A stretch of DNA of 28,711 bases from a virus. The stretch covers positions 1 through 28,711 of the IMG/VR virus record IMGVR_UViG_3300011987_000012. One strand, 5' to 3'. Numbering within the stretch: position 1 is the stretch's first letter; each line of letters begins with the position of its first letter. Below the pieces are notes generated by a model. It was given only the letters and a program-made list of their open reading frames with translations, was not told the DNA's origin and did no database searches. This document shows positions 6,846 through 13,439 of this stretch, piece by piece. Made by a program: the position numbers and the translations under genes.

Positions 6846-7150
6846 GCGCGCCGAAGCGGATCCAGCGCAAGCGCACCAAAGGCTGGCGGATGCCCGAAGG
6901 CGCCATCAACGTCACCCGCCCATCCGACTGGGGCAACCCCTTCAGGGTCGGCGACGCGGTGCTCCCCACAGACGGCCTCAAGGTCACGATCACCCAAGCC
7001 CTGGCTGTCGAGCTGTTCCGCGCCTACGTCGCCCAGTGCGGCTGGGAAGGCCAGATCCGCGACGAGCTCGCAGGCAAGACGCTCATGTGCTACTGCCGGC
7101 TCGACCAGCCGTGCCACGGAGACGTCCTGCTCGAACTGGCGAACCGATGA
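6842..7150 (+). CDS. DUF4326 domain protein
   Basis: A 102-residue protein started at the ATGA overlap, not at the upstream in-frame ATG inside the ASCH gene. It shows the DUF4326 landmarks: GWRMPEGAINVTRPSDWGNPF at about 14-34, and near the end LAGKTLMCYCRLDQPCHGDV, with the CYCxxxxPCH cluster typical of the family. Function of the family is not established; the conserved Cys/His suggests a metal site. N-terminal residues are very basic (PKRIQRKRTK), compatible with nucleic-acid contact. Confidence 0.85.
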   Translation: MSAPKRIQRKRTKGWRMPEGAINVTRPSDWGNPFRVGDAVLPTDGLKVTITQALAVELFRAYVAQCGWEGQIRDELAGKTLMCYCRLDQPCHGDVLLELANR

Positions 7151-7308
7151 GCGCCGACAAGTGCCGCCCTGTCGAGATCGACGGCGAGATCATCCGCGTC
7201 CACGGCGGCGCTGAGATGGATGCTGTGACTCGTGAAGCGTTCGCCGATGTGGTGCGCGCTGCCAAACGCAGGTACGTCGCTGAGCTCGCGAAGAGGGCTA
7301 CGCCATGA
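7147..7308 (+). CDS. hypothetical protein, 53 aa
   Basis: A short frame starting in the ATGA overlap and ending in an ATGA overlap with the VRR-NUC gene. The sequence (KCRPVEIDGEIIRVHGGAEM, then a helix ending YVAELAKR) looks like a small strand pair followed by an amphipathic helix. No family recognised. Both overlaps support translation. Confidence 0.6.
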   Translation: MSADKCRPVEIDGEIIRVHGGAEMDAVTREAFADVVRAAKRRYVAELAKRATP

Positions 7309-7643
7309 CCACCACGGCGGAGTACCAGGTGCAGCTGGCCAAGACCATGACCGAGAACGCGTTGCAGAACCAGTTCGACGCACTCGCCGACGCCCTCGGC
7401 TGGCGTTCATACCACACCCACGACTCACGCAGGAGCCCTGGCGGTTTCCCTGACTCCTGCCTCGTTCACGCCCGCCAACGGCGCCTGCTGTTCGTCGAAC
7501 TCAAGACCATGAAGGGCAAGACCAGCACCAAGCAGCACGACTGGATCGCCGACCTGACCGCGGTCGGTGTCGAGGTTCACCTGTTGCGCCCCATCGATCT
7601 GCTCGACGGCAGCATCGAGCGCATTCTGAGGAGCCCCAAATGA
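7305..7643 (+). CDS. VRR-NUC domain nuclease
   Basis: A 112-residue protein with the compact PD-(D/E)xK fold of VRR-NUC nucleases. The core is GGFPDSCLV (about 46-54, with the catalytic Asp), then LLFVELKTMKGKTSTKQHDW (about 64-83, with the E-x-K pair and the QxxW helix). An N-terminal helix (ENALQNQFDALADALGW) carries the usual conserved Glu and Gln. Stand-alone members act on branched DNA as Holliday-junction-type resolvases or in recombination and repair; the substrate here is inferred. Length is right for a minimal phage member. Confidence 0.9.
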   Translation: MTTTAEYQVQLAKTMTENALQNQFDALADALGWRSYHTHDSRRSPGGFPDSCLVHARQRRLLFVELKTMKGKTSTKQHDWIADLTAVGVEVHLLRPIDLLDGSIERILRSPK

Positions 7644-7804
7644 TCCCAACCTGGACCGACCACGCCCGAGAGCTCGTCCGGTGCGCCCGCCGGGACACCC
7701 GCAACTTTGTCGTGTCCATTGTGCGCTACGTAGCGCACTTATCCGCTACCATCCAAGAACACACCCACTCCAAGCCCAGGAGCACCCCATGGCAACGCTC
7801 ATGA
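7640..7804 (+). CDS. possible small protein, 54 aa (doubtful)
   Basis: A frame opens in the ATGA overlap with the nuclease stop and runs 54 codons, ending 16 bases inside the next gene. The product is basic (MIPTWTDHARELVRCARRDT) with no known motif. It spans an 18-bp perfect palindrome and the ribosome-binding site of the next gene, so the second half looks non-coding in character. Alternatively only the start is used to end translation after the nuclease. Confidence 0.35.
   Translation: MIPTWTDHARELVRCARRDTRNFVVSIVRYVAHLSATIQEHTHSKPRSTPWQRS
7721..7738. promoter_or_regulatory. 18-bp perfect palindrome, candidate operator
   Basis: GTGCGCTACGTAGCGCAC reads identically on both strands. It is followed by a TANNNT-type hexamer (TACCAT, 7747-7752) that could be a -10 element about 37 bases before the ATG at 7789. 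The region 7705-7790 is the only place in the left 9 kb where the gene chain loosens, which fits a promoter/operator for the genes downstream. Confidence 0.45.
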
Positions 7805-7986
7805 CCACGTCCCCAGCAGCAACCCGGTTCGCCACTTACCCGGGAGATGTCACCCACATTGTGGGAGAAGTCAAAGGCCCGAACCTCCTCGGTGAGTGGC
7901 TCACCGCCGTCACCGCCGACTACGACGCTGCCACTGACAAGACCCGCGTCGGCTTCACCTTTCAGACAGTCGCGGTCCCGGCATGA
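7789..7986 (+). CDS. hypothetical protein, 65 aa
   Basis: The ATG follows AGGAG by six bases, one of the clearer ribosome-binding sites in this half, as expected for the first gene of a transcript. The product (VTHIVGEVKGPNLLGEWLTA, then VGFTFQTVAVPA) appears to be a small beta-rich fold. No known family. It is preceded by a palindrome and possible -10 element and followed by an ATGA overlap. Confidence 0.7.
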   Translation: MATLMTTSPAATRFATYPGDVTHIVGEVKGPNLLGEWLTAVTADYDAATDKTRVGFTFQTVAVPA

Positions 7987-8345
7987 CCACCCCAGAAGAG
8001 CGCCACGAAGCAGACCAGGACGACGCCGACCGCGTGCGTGCGTGGCCGGCTAAGGACGCGCAGGAGCCACTGCCAAGTGTGCGCACCGTGACCACGGTGA
8101 ACTCCGTGTATCAGATCAACGAAGCTGACCACACGATCAGGCGCATGAGCGGTGCCAATGACCCCACACCGCGCCAGGGCGCGGATGGCGACTGGCAGGC
8201 ATACGAGATCATCCAACCGCACCTTGGCGGGCTGCTGATCGTGTGGAACCAGACCACAGGCAAGTGCACGTGGACCAGTGACGTGGTGGGGGACGCCAGT
8301 GTCCACCAGAGCCTCAACGCTGCTGACGACCGGCGCGCACTGTGA
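7983..8345 (+). CDS. hypothetical protein, 120 aa
   Basis: Starts in the ATGA overlap. The N-terminus is strongly acidic and disordered (EERHEADQDDADRVR); from about residue 30 beta-type sequence appears (VRTVTTVNSVYQINEADHTI, GGLLIVWNQTTGKCTWTSDV). No recognised domain or catalytic motif. Similar acidic-headed proteins occur in actinophage early regions without known function. Confidence 0.65.
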   Translation: MTTPEERHEADQDDADRVRAWPAKDAQEPLPSVRTVTTVNSVYQINEADHTIRRMSGANDPTPRQGADGDWQAYEIIQPHLGGLLIVWNQTTGKCTWTSDVVGDASVHQSLNAADDRRAL

Positions 8346-8629
8346 TCAGGTGCCCGGTCTGCCGGCGCACCCAACACGGCCCCGAAGCGATGCTCACCCA
8401 CCTCACCACCCACTCCCACCTGGTCCTGGCCGAAACCCTCCTCGAACGCATCATGCCCTGCGGTAAGAAGCGGTTCAGCACCCAGCCCGAAGCCGAACGG
8501 GCCCTGGTCATCAACTCGATCTCGACCAACCCCAACCGCAGGGAGGTCCGCGCCTACAAGTGCGTGCAGTGCCACCCGCCGTGCTGGCACCTCACCAGCG
8601 AAGCGCGCGCCGAGGCGTCGTCGTGCTGA
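8342..8629 (+). CDS. C2H2-finger-like zinc-binding protein, 95 aa
   Basis: GTG start overlapping the upstream stop. The N-terminus, IRCPVC then a helix with HLTTH (about residues 4-24), has the C-x2-C...H-x3-H layout of a classical zinc finger. The C-terminal part (AYKCVQCHPPCWHLTS, about 71-87) is a second CxxC...CxH knuckle of a type common in actinobacterial small proteins. Two metal sites separated by a basic middle suggest nucleic-acid binding. No target is apparent. Confidence 0.7.
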   Translation: MIRCPVCRRTQHGPEAMLTHLTTHSHLVLAETLLERIMPCGKKRFSTQPEAERALVINSISTNPNRREVRAYKCVQCHPPCWHLTSEARAEASSC

Positions 8630-8865
8630 CGTTGGCGCAGCTCGGCGACTACTTCCTGGACATGTCACGCACCGACGAGGACACCAGCCTCCGACAGCTC
8701 TGGGCCAACCTCGCTGCCGACGTCGACTCCTACATGGCCGGGCACGGTCCTGCTGACGCGCCACCGCGCCTGGAGATCAACGTCGCCACCCTGAGGGACC
8801 ATGCGTCAGCCTGTGTCCTGCCCTCCAAGCACACGGGCTTTTGTTTTGCTGACGTGGCGGAGTAA
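8623..8865 (+). CDS. hypothetical protein, 80 aa
   Basis: I place the start at GTG 8623, which overlaps the previous stop by 7 bases. The sequence is an N-terminal helical part (LAQLGDYFLDMSRTDEDTSL) and a C-terminal segment with CVLPSKHTGFCF containing two Cys and one His. Family unknown. It is followed by only 7 non-coding bases. Confidence 0.6.
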   Translation: MLTLAQLGDYFLDMSRTDEDTSLRQLWANLAADVDSYMAGHGPADAPPRLEINVATLRDHASACVLPSKHTGFCFADVAE

Positions 8866-8872
8866 GCCCGCT

Positions 8873-9061
8873 ATGAACGTCCTCGTAGGTCAGGCCGCGA
8901 CCCGGTTCCTCCAACACGTCGACCGGTCCATCATCCAGACCGAAGCCCAGCTGAAGGCCGACATGGAGTTCCTGGCACATGAGGCGTTCCTGGCCACCGG
9001 CATCCCCGTCAACGTCCGCACCGCCCGCGCACTGGAAACCCTGTCCCTGGTCACGGTATGA
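8873..9061 (+). CDS. hypothetical protein, 62 aa
   Basis: The ATG is 7 bases after the upstream stop; its own stop overlaps the next ATG. The product is helical (TRFLQHVDRSIIQTEAQLKA, FLAHEAFLATGIPVNV) with no Cys. No family known. An in-frame ATG at 8801 lies inside the previous gene and is a less likely start. Confidence 0.6.
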   Translation: MNVLVGQAATRFLQHVDRSIIQTEAQLKADMEFLAHEAFLATGIPVNVRTARALETLSLVTV

Positions 9062-9273
9062 AACTCCCCCAGGGTGTGACCCAGATCCCGGCCGTGGTCC
9101 GCAACGTGCCCGCATACCTGCGTGACCGGGCCGACGAGCTGCGCTTCAGCGTCGACCTGACCCGCGCCCAAGCACTGCACGACGGCTACCCACCCGACAT
9201 GGTCGCCCTCATCGGGTCTCTCGAGCTCGGCTGGGCTGACTTCCTCGACGCCCTCGGCGGCCGCCGGCCATGA
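9058..9273 (+). CDS. hypothetical protein, 71 aa
   Basis: Coupled on both sides by ATGA overlaps. Mostly helical, with AYLRDRADELRFSVDLTRAQ and a hydrophobic end (MVALIGSLELGWADFLDALG). No metal-binding residues or catalytic motif. Function unknown. Confidence 0.62.
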   Translation: MKLPQGVTQIPAVVRNVPAYLRDRADELRFSVDLTRAQALHDGYPPDMVALIGSLELGWADFLDALGGRRP

Positions 9274-9683
9274 GGCCCATCCTCCAGACCCAGTTCTACG
9301 ACCCTGACGCGCCCGTCGATGAGCAGCGTGGCAACTGCCTACAAGCCGCCCTCGCGTCACTCCTGGAACTGCCACTAGGCGACGTTCCGCACTTCGTCCA
9401 GGACCACGTCGACCACGACGGTGACAGCGTCAACGAGTGGCACTGGTGGAACCGGATGCTGCTCTGGCTGCACGACCGCGGGCTAAGCGTGACCTCGGCT
9501 GGCGTCCGAGATCCCGAACCCGGTGAGTACGTCCTGGCGATGGGACCGAGCCCACGCGGCAACGGCATCCACCACGTCGTCATCAACCGCGATGGTCAAC
9601 TTGCGCACGACCCACACCCTGACGCAACGGGACTCGTGTCGGTCGAGAGCGTCTACATGGTGCATTGCACTGGTGACGACTGA
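9270..9683 (+). CDS. papain-fold / C39-peptidase-like protein
   Basis: A 137-residue protein with a Cys-His-Asp arrangement expected of the papain fold: RGNCLQAALASLLELPLGDV at about 20-39 puts Cys at the start of a helix, IHHVVINRDGQLAHDPHPD at about 101-119 supplies His and Asp on adjacent strands. The WHWWNRMLLWLHDRGL segment lies between. The same layout is found in small phage and bacterial proteins annotated as C39-like, where it serves as a protease, transglutaminase-like enzyme or inactive fold. Catalysis is unproven here. Start is ATGA-coupled. Confidence 0.65.
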   Translation: MRPILQTQFYDPDAPVDEQRGNCLQAALASLLELPLGDVPHFVQDHVDHDGDSVNEWHWWNRMLLWLHDRGLSVTSAGVRDPEPGEYVLAMGPSPRGNGIHHVVINRDGQLAHDPHPDATGLVSVESVYMVHCTGDD

Positions 9684-9982
9684 TGAACGTCTGCCGCGAG
9701 TGCGCGGTCCCGATCCGCTGGGCGAAAACCCCCAACGGCGTCGCCATCCCACTGGACCGGGAACCATCACCGATCGGCAACCACCTGCTGACCGGGACCC
9801 TGGCTCGGAAGGTCCCCGCCCACCAGCTGCCGATCGAAGACCAGGACGCGTACACCTGCCACCTGGACACCTGTACCCGGAAGCGCACCCTGACCCTCGT
9901 TCCCAGCAAGCCCAGGTGCGCCACGTGCGGGCTCGTCATGGACCCGATCGAGCCTGGACAGACGACCCACCCATGCTGCTGA
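9683..9982 (+). CDS. zinc-ribbon-like protein, 99 aa
   Basis: TGATG overlap with the previous gene. CRECAVPIRWAKTPNG at the start and RCATCGLVMDP near residue 80 are two CxxC knuckles that can make a zinc ribbon. Between them is a strand-rich stretch (VAIPLDREPSPIGN) and an additional CHLDTC pair. The 'CxxC...ARTxNGkxiPLD' start is a recurrent actinophage motif. Role unknown. Confidence 0.7.
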   Translation: MNVCRECAVPIRWAKTPNGVAIPLDREPSPIGNHLLTGTLARKVPAHQLPIEDQDAYTCHLDTCTRKRTLTLVPSKPRCATCGLVMDPIEPGQTTHPCC

Positions 9983-9988
9983 CCCACG

Positions 9989-10019
9989 GTGTGGCATCAC
10001 CCACCCCACACGCCACAAC
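9989..10019. promoter_or_regulatory. dyad with reverse-strand GTGGCGTGT core
   Basis: In the 51-base gap before the next gene, GTGTGG (9989-9994) and CCACAC (10006-10011) form an inverted repeat. On the minus strand 10006-10019 reads GTTGTGGCGTGTGG, exactly the 14 bases found on the plus strand at 12748-12761. Sharing 14 bases between two gaps suggests a real site. Confidence 0.45.
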
Positions 10020-10033
10020 CACAGACTGAGCCC

Positions 10034-10336
10034 ATGGGGAGGACACCCGAGCAGGTACAGGCAGACACGGCACTGACCGCCGCCGTCCAAGCCGCCGCCA
10101 TCGTCTACGGCTTCGCACCCGACGCGATCGTCACCGACTACATCGTGGTCCTGTCCGCCCAAACCTGGGACTCAGCCGGCGACACCACCAGCGACGAAGG
10201 GGTCCTGCTCCGCGACGGGTACATGCCCGACTACCGCGCCCGTGGCCTGGCTCAGCACGGCATTGAGGCACTGGCTGACCAGGACCTGTTCACAGCGTTC
10301 GCCAACACCGACACCGACACCGAAGAGGACGACTGA
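10034..10336 (+). CDS. hypothetical protein, paralogue of 12470-12709
   Basis: The start is taken at the ATG at 10034, which leaves the upstream dyad in non-coding sequence; an earlier in-frame ATG at 9989 would run through it. The core, AIVTDYIVVLSAQTWDSAGD and later MPDYRARGLAQHGIEALAD, aligns with GLITGWVLVVESVG and TPRWRDLGLLQFGIDCLKH in the protein at 12470-12709. The fold is probably a small alpha/beta domain found repeatedly in actinophages. The C-terminus is highly acidic (TDTDTEEDD). Function unknown. Confidence 0.7.
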   Translation: MGRTPEQVQADTALTAAVQAAAIVYGFAPDAIVTDYIVVLSAQTWDSAGDTTSDEGVLLRDGYMPDYRARGLAQHGIEALADQDLFTAFANTDTDTEEDD

Positions 10337-10458
10337 TGCGAGCCCTACTGTGTGTCATCACCCGCCGCCACGACTGGACCCACCGCCCCTGGCACTACCC
10401 CATCTGCACCCGCTGCGGGGCCACCGTCAACGCCCGCGGAACCCTGGTAGCCGCATGA
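10336..10458 (+). CDS. small CxxC protein, 40 aa
   Basis: A 40-codon frame begins in a TGATG overlap and ends in an ATGA overlap, filling the gap exactly. The sequence (MRALLCVITRRHDWTHRPWH, then CTRCGATV) has His/Trp-rich and CxxC elements of a mini zinc ribbon. Small Cys proteins with the HDWTHRPWH-type opening recur in actinophages. Function unknown. Confidence 0.55.
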   Translation: MRALLCVITRRHDWTHRPWHYPICTRCGATVNARGTLVAA

Positions 10459-10715
10459 GTATGTCTCTGGCCGACGCCCTCGAACAGGCCGACCGCAGAC
10501 CTGGCACACCCTGCGCCGTGACCGCCTTGATCGACCAGTTGCGCACCACCAACCCGGACCTCGCCGCCGAACTCCTCGCCGCCTCCCGCGGCACCGCGTC
10601 CATCGCCCAGCTACACCGGGCCACCGCCTACCTCGCCGAACAAGGCGTGCTGACCGAGGCCCTGTCTCAGAACAGCATCGGCCGGCACCGCCGCAAAGAG
10701 TGCCGCTGCCCGTGA
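10455..10715 (+). CDS. helix-turn-helix-like small DNA-binding protein, 86 aa
   Basis: Starts at the ATGA overlap (another ATG two codons later is also possible). SLADALEQADRRPGTPC is followed by helices (VTALIDQLRTTNPDLAAELL), then ASIAQLHRATAYLAEQGVLT and a final IGRHRRKECRCP. This matches a small actinophage family whose last basic, Cys-containing peptide follows a helix-turn-helix. It lies directly upstream of the phosphoesterase, which begins with a related TSLADAI peptide. Confidence 0.68.
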   Translation: MSMSLADALEQADRRPGTPCAVTALIDQLRTTNPDLAAELLAASRGTASIAQLHRATAYLAEQGVLTEALSQNSIGRHRRKECRCP

Positions 10716-11956
10716 CCACCTCCTTGGCTGATGCGATCGCCGCGTCCAACCCGACCCCGGCGCCCACCCCACGGGCCGCCCAGGTCGTCCACCCCAAAGG
10801 CTGGGAACCCGGCTACCAGTGGGACGGCAATACCGGAAGCGTCACCACCGGGCCCCTGACCGAACGGCCCACCACCTGGGATGCCTGGCTGATCGACGCT
10901 GGGATGGACCCTGCCGACGTGGAGGTCATCGAACCGGTCAACGTCCGCGGCTGGGACGGACTGCAAGCGGTCATCGACCCCGACACCAAGCTGCGGGTCT
11001 CCACTGTGGTGCGGATGCACTACTACCGGCTCAACGTGCGCCGCCTCACGTCCACGAATACACCGGATATGAGGCAGTTGTTCCTCAGCGCGCGGGCGGC
11101 CCGCAAAACCTCCAAAGCGGCCGCGGAACGACCTGAAAAGGTGGCCTCAGCGACCGTCGTGCTGTGGGCCGACCCACAAACCGGCAAAGTCGCGAGCCGG
11201 GGCGGCACCGCCCAGCTCATCGAACGCCAACAGGGGTACCTCGAAGGCATCGAGGCGTACTCCCGCAAACACCGCAACGACGCCGCGTACCTCTTCGACC
11301 TCGGTGACCTCGTCGAAGGGTTCGAAAACACCAGCTCCCAGGCGTTCACCAACGACCTGTCCCTGATGGATCAGATCGACGTGGCCACTACCGTCGAGCT
11401 CGAAGCCGTCAAAACGTTGGCCCGGACCCACGGTTCTGTGGTCATGGCCGGTGTCGGGTCGAACCACTGCCGGTGGCGGGCAGGGAAGGGCGCTCTGGGT
11501 CTGCCTGGGGATGACTGGGGGATCTTCGCGCTCAAGCAGATCCGCAAAGCGTTGGCGCTGAACCCGGACCGGTTCGGCCACGTCAGTGTGCTCTGGCCCG
11601 ACAAGCACGAAGAGACGTTGGCGCTCGACGTCGCCGGCACCATCATCGGCCTCGCGCACGGACACCAGGCGAACAGGCCCGAGCAGGTCCCGCAGTGGTG
11701 GGCCAACCAAACCCACGGCGGGCAGGCCATCGCACACGCCGACATCCTGCTGACCGGGCACTTCCACTCGCTGCGGATCCAGACGTCGGGGATGAACCCG
11801 ATCACCGGCCGGTCCAAGTGGTGGTTCCAGGCACCCACCCAGGACAACGGCTCCGACTGGTACCGGCACCGGTCCGGGTCTGACTCTGACCCTGGCCTGC
11901 TCATCTTCACTGTCAACGAGTACGGCTGGGTCCGCGACTCCCTCACCCTCCTCTGA
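10712..11956 (+). CDS. calcineurin-like metallophosphoesterase
   Basis: A 414-residue protein if started at the GTG overlapping the upstream stop (GTGA); a GTG four codons earlier is also possible. The five metallophosphoesterase motifs are visible: WADPQTG (the DxH-type position is Asp-Pro-Gln), LFDLGDLVEG (GD), AGVGSNHCRW (the GNH position), LAHGHQ, and LLTGHFHS (GHxH). They come after an N-terminal region of about 150 residues of unknown fold. Enzymes of this class hydrolyse phosphodiesters with two metal ions. In phages they may act on nucleic-acid ends or nucleotide second messengers; the substrate cannot be told. A 13-base gap separates it from the kinase. Confidence 0.87.
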   Translation: MTTSLADAIAASNPTPAPTPRAAQVVHPKGWEPGYQWDGNTGSVTTGPLTERPTTWDAWLIDAGMDPADVEVIEPVNVRGWDGLQAVIDPDTKLRVSTVVRMHYYRLNVRRLTSTNTPDMRQLFLSARAARKTSKAAAERPEKVASATVVLWADPQTGKVASRGGTAQLIERQQGYLEGIEAYSRKHRNDAAYLFDLGDLVEGFENTSSQAFTNDLSLMDQIDVATTVELEAVKTLARTHGSVVMAGVGSNHCRWRAGKGALGLPGDDWGIFALKQIRKALALNPDRFGHVSVLWPDKHEETLALDVAGTIIGLAHGHQANRPEQVPQWWANQTHGGQAIAHADILLTGHFHSLRIQTSGMNPITGRSKWWFQAPTQDNGSDWYRHRSGSDSDPGLLIFTVNEYGWVRDSLTLL

Positions 11957-11969
11957 TCGGAGACACGCC

Positions 11970-12473
11970 ATGACCACCCTCCTGGGTCTCGCTGGTTACG
12001 CAGGCACCGGCAAAGACGCCCTCGCACAGCTGATGTTCGCCTGGACTCGCGTCGCGTTCGCCGACAAGATCCGCGCCGTCGCCTACGACCTGGACACCAC
12101 TGTCGCCGAAGCCGTCGATGACACCTCTTGGGACGAAGCAAAACGCACCGTGCCCTACGTGCGCGAGTACCTGCAGTTCATCGGCCAGGTCATTCGCACC
12201 GACCTGGGCGCCGACGCATGGCTCAACGCGATCCTGGGCCAGCTGCCGGCCGGGCCTGTGGTCATCACCGACGTGCGCTTGCCCAACGAGGCCGACGCGA
12301 TCAAAGCCCTCGGTGGTCGGGTCATCGAGATCACCCGCCCGGGCGTGGGGCCGGCCAACGGGCACGTCACCGAGCTGGGGTTGGACGGGTACGACTTCGA
12401 TGCGTCGTTCAGTAACGACCGCACCCCGGCCCACCTGGCGCTCGACGTGCTGGGCTGGTTGGAGTCGCAGTGA
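11970..12473 (+). CDS. deoxynucleoside monophosphate kinase
   Basis: A 167-residue P-loop kinase. GYAGTGKD (residues 9-16) is the nucleotide-binding loop; AFADKIRAVAYDLD, EYLQFIGQVIR and especially VVITDVRLPNEADAIKALGG with RVIEITRPG match phage dNMP kinases of the T4 gp1 type, which phosphorylate dNMPs for DNA synthesis. The FD-SFSND segment near the end is also typical. GGAGA precedes the ATG by 7 bases. Confidence 0.92.
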   Translation: MTTLLGLAGYAGTGKDALAQLMFAWTRVAFADKIRAVAYDLDTTVAEAVDDTSWDEAKRTVPYVREYLQFIGQVIRTDLGADAWLNAILGQLPAGPVVITDVRLPNEADAIKALGGRVIEITRPGVGPANGHVTELGLDGYDFDASFSNDRTPAHLALDVLGWLESQ

Positions 12474-12709
12474 GCGGGCAGTCCGGCGCCCTGGAAGCGG
12501 CGATCACCAAAACCCTGCAGGACCACGCTGACGAACCGGCGGAGAAGGGCCTGATCACCGGGTGGGTCCTCGTTGTCGAGTCCGTGGGCATCGACGGGGC
12601 GCCTTACGTGCGGATGTACGCGTCGAACCACACCCCGAGGTGGCGTGATCTGGGTCTGCTGCAGTTCGGCATCGACTGCCTGAAGCACCACCTGTTCGCC
12701 CGCAGCTGA
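12470..12709 (+). CDS. hypothetical protein, paralogue of 10034-10336
   Basis: GTG start overlapping the kinase stop (GTGA). The 79 residues contain GLITGWVLVVESVGIDGA and TPRWRDLGLLQFGIDCLKHH, aligned with the 100-residue protein at 10034-10336 but without its acidic tail. It resembles a small actinophage domain of unknown function. It is the last gene before a 159-base regulatory gap. Confidence 0.7.
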   Translation: MSGQSGALEAAITKTLQDHADEPAEKGLITGWVLVVESVGIDGAPYVRMYASNHTPRWRDLGLLQFGIDCLKHHLFARS

Positions 12710-12747
12710 CCATGCGAAAAGTGGTCCCTGCGAGTACTTTCCACATT

Positions 12748-12773
12748 GTTGTGGCGTGTGGCTTACCACACGC
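12748..12773. promoter_or_regulatory. perfect 8-bp dyad and possible promoter before a gene block
   Basis: GCGTGTGG (12754-12761) and CCACACGC (12766-12773) are a perfect inverted repeat with a CTTA loop. It begins with GTTGTGGCGTGTGG, shared with the minus strand at 10006-10019. TTACCA (12763-12768) lies 17 bases before CATGAT (12786-12791), fair matches to -35 and -10 hexamers. If the dyad is an operator it would overlap the -35. The rest of 12710-12868 holds nothing else I can name. Confidence 0.45.
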
Positions 12774-12868
12774 TCCAGTTTGTGCCATGATCAGAGATGC
12801 ACCCAGGCATCTGGGACCACCGCCCACTGTCTGCCCGACAGGTGAGGCCCATGGAAAGAGAGCATCAG

Positions 12869-13081
12869 ATGACCGTTTACGCAGGCCGGCACCGCAAGAC
12901 GTCCACCGCTGACCACCGCATCCCCCAGATTGTGACCAAGACCGCGTCCGCGGGCCTCATCGGCAAGGGCATCCTCTACGTGTCCCTGACCGACGCGGCC
13001 ACTGGCAACACTGTCGGCATCGACTTCGAGCCTCGCGCCGTCGAAGAGCTGCGGCGCGTGCTCGACCAGGACGCGGCATGA
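12869..13081 (+). CDS. hypothetical protein, 70 aa
   Basis: First gene after the regulatory gap. ATG 12869 is preceded by an AAAGAGAG run; ATG 12851 in the same frame (GTGAGG ahead) is an alternative that adds six residues. The sequence (MTVYAGRHRKTSTADHRIPQ, then GILYVSLTDAATGNTVGIDF and a C-terminal helix) suggests a small alpha/beta protein. Family unknown. Confidence 0.62.
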   Translation: MTVYAGRHRKTSTADHRIPQIVTKTASAGLIGKGILYVSLTDAATGNTVGIDFEPRAVEELRRVLDQDAA

Positions 13082-13239
13082 CCTGCGTCGAGGTCTGGCA
13101 CGCAGGGCAACTCGTGGCAGTCAAGGTCTGCCAGAACGACAGGGAAGCCACGATCTACGGCGTTCTGCAGTGTCGACCAGGGAACGGGAAGAAGTTCCTG
13201 CTCATCCACCCGCGCACCGAGACCGAGCGTGCCGCATGA
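13078..13239 (+). CDS. hypothetical protein, 53 aa
   Basis: A 53-codon frame exactly bridging two ATGA overlaps. MTCVEVWHAGQLVAVKVCQN is followed by strands ATIYGVL and FLLIHPRTETERAA, a compact beta-rich protein with three Cys. No family recognised. Its coupling to neighbours at both ends is the main evidence. Confidence 0.55.
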   Translation: MTCVEVWHAGQLVAVKVCQNDREATIYGVLQCRPGNGKKFLLIHPRTETERAA

Positions 13240-13439
13240 GCGCCCTTGCTCCAGGGACCCACGTCGTCGTCACAGCAGCCGGCGGACTGACCGGCAAGAC
13301 CGGCGTCGTCGTCGAGTGCGCGCGAGTGGGTGACGCCAACTTCGAGTACGAGGTCGCCGTCCTGCTGGATGAGGACACAGTCAGGGATGACATCGCAGCC
13401 CTCGGCTTCTACACCCACGAGCTGCAGGTCGCGTCATGA
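13236..13439 (+). CDS. KOW/SH3-like small protein, 67 aa
   Basis: ATGA-coupled start. LAPGTHVVVTAAGGLTGKTG followed by VVVECARVGDANFEYEVAVL resembles a KOW/SH3-like barrel (GxxVxV...G..G..G.V). The remainder is acidic. Such folds often contact RNA or protein, but nothing further can be assigned. Confidence 0.65.
   Translation: MSALAPGTHVVVTAAGGLTGKTGVVVECARVGDANFEYEVAVLLDEDTVRDDIAALGFYTHELQVAS

Noticed and set aside
11315-11335. GGGTTCGAAAAC resembling a tRNA T-arm.
   Set aside because: It lies in the phosphoesterase reading frame and no acceptor or anticodon stems can be formed around it.
12712-12912. Plus-strand 66-codon frame through the regulatory gap.
   Set aside because: It would pass through the perfect dyad and possible promoter and overlap the next gene in another frame; the product looks random.
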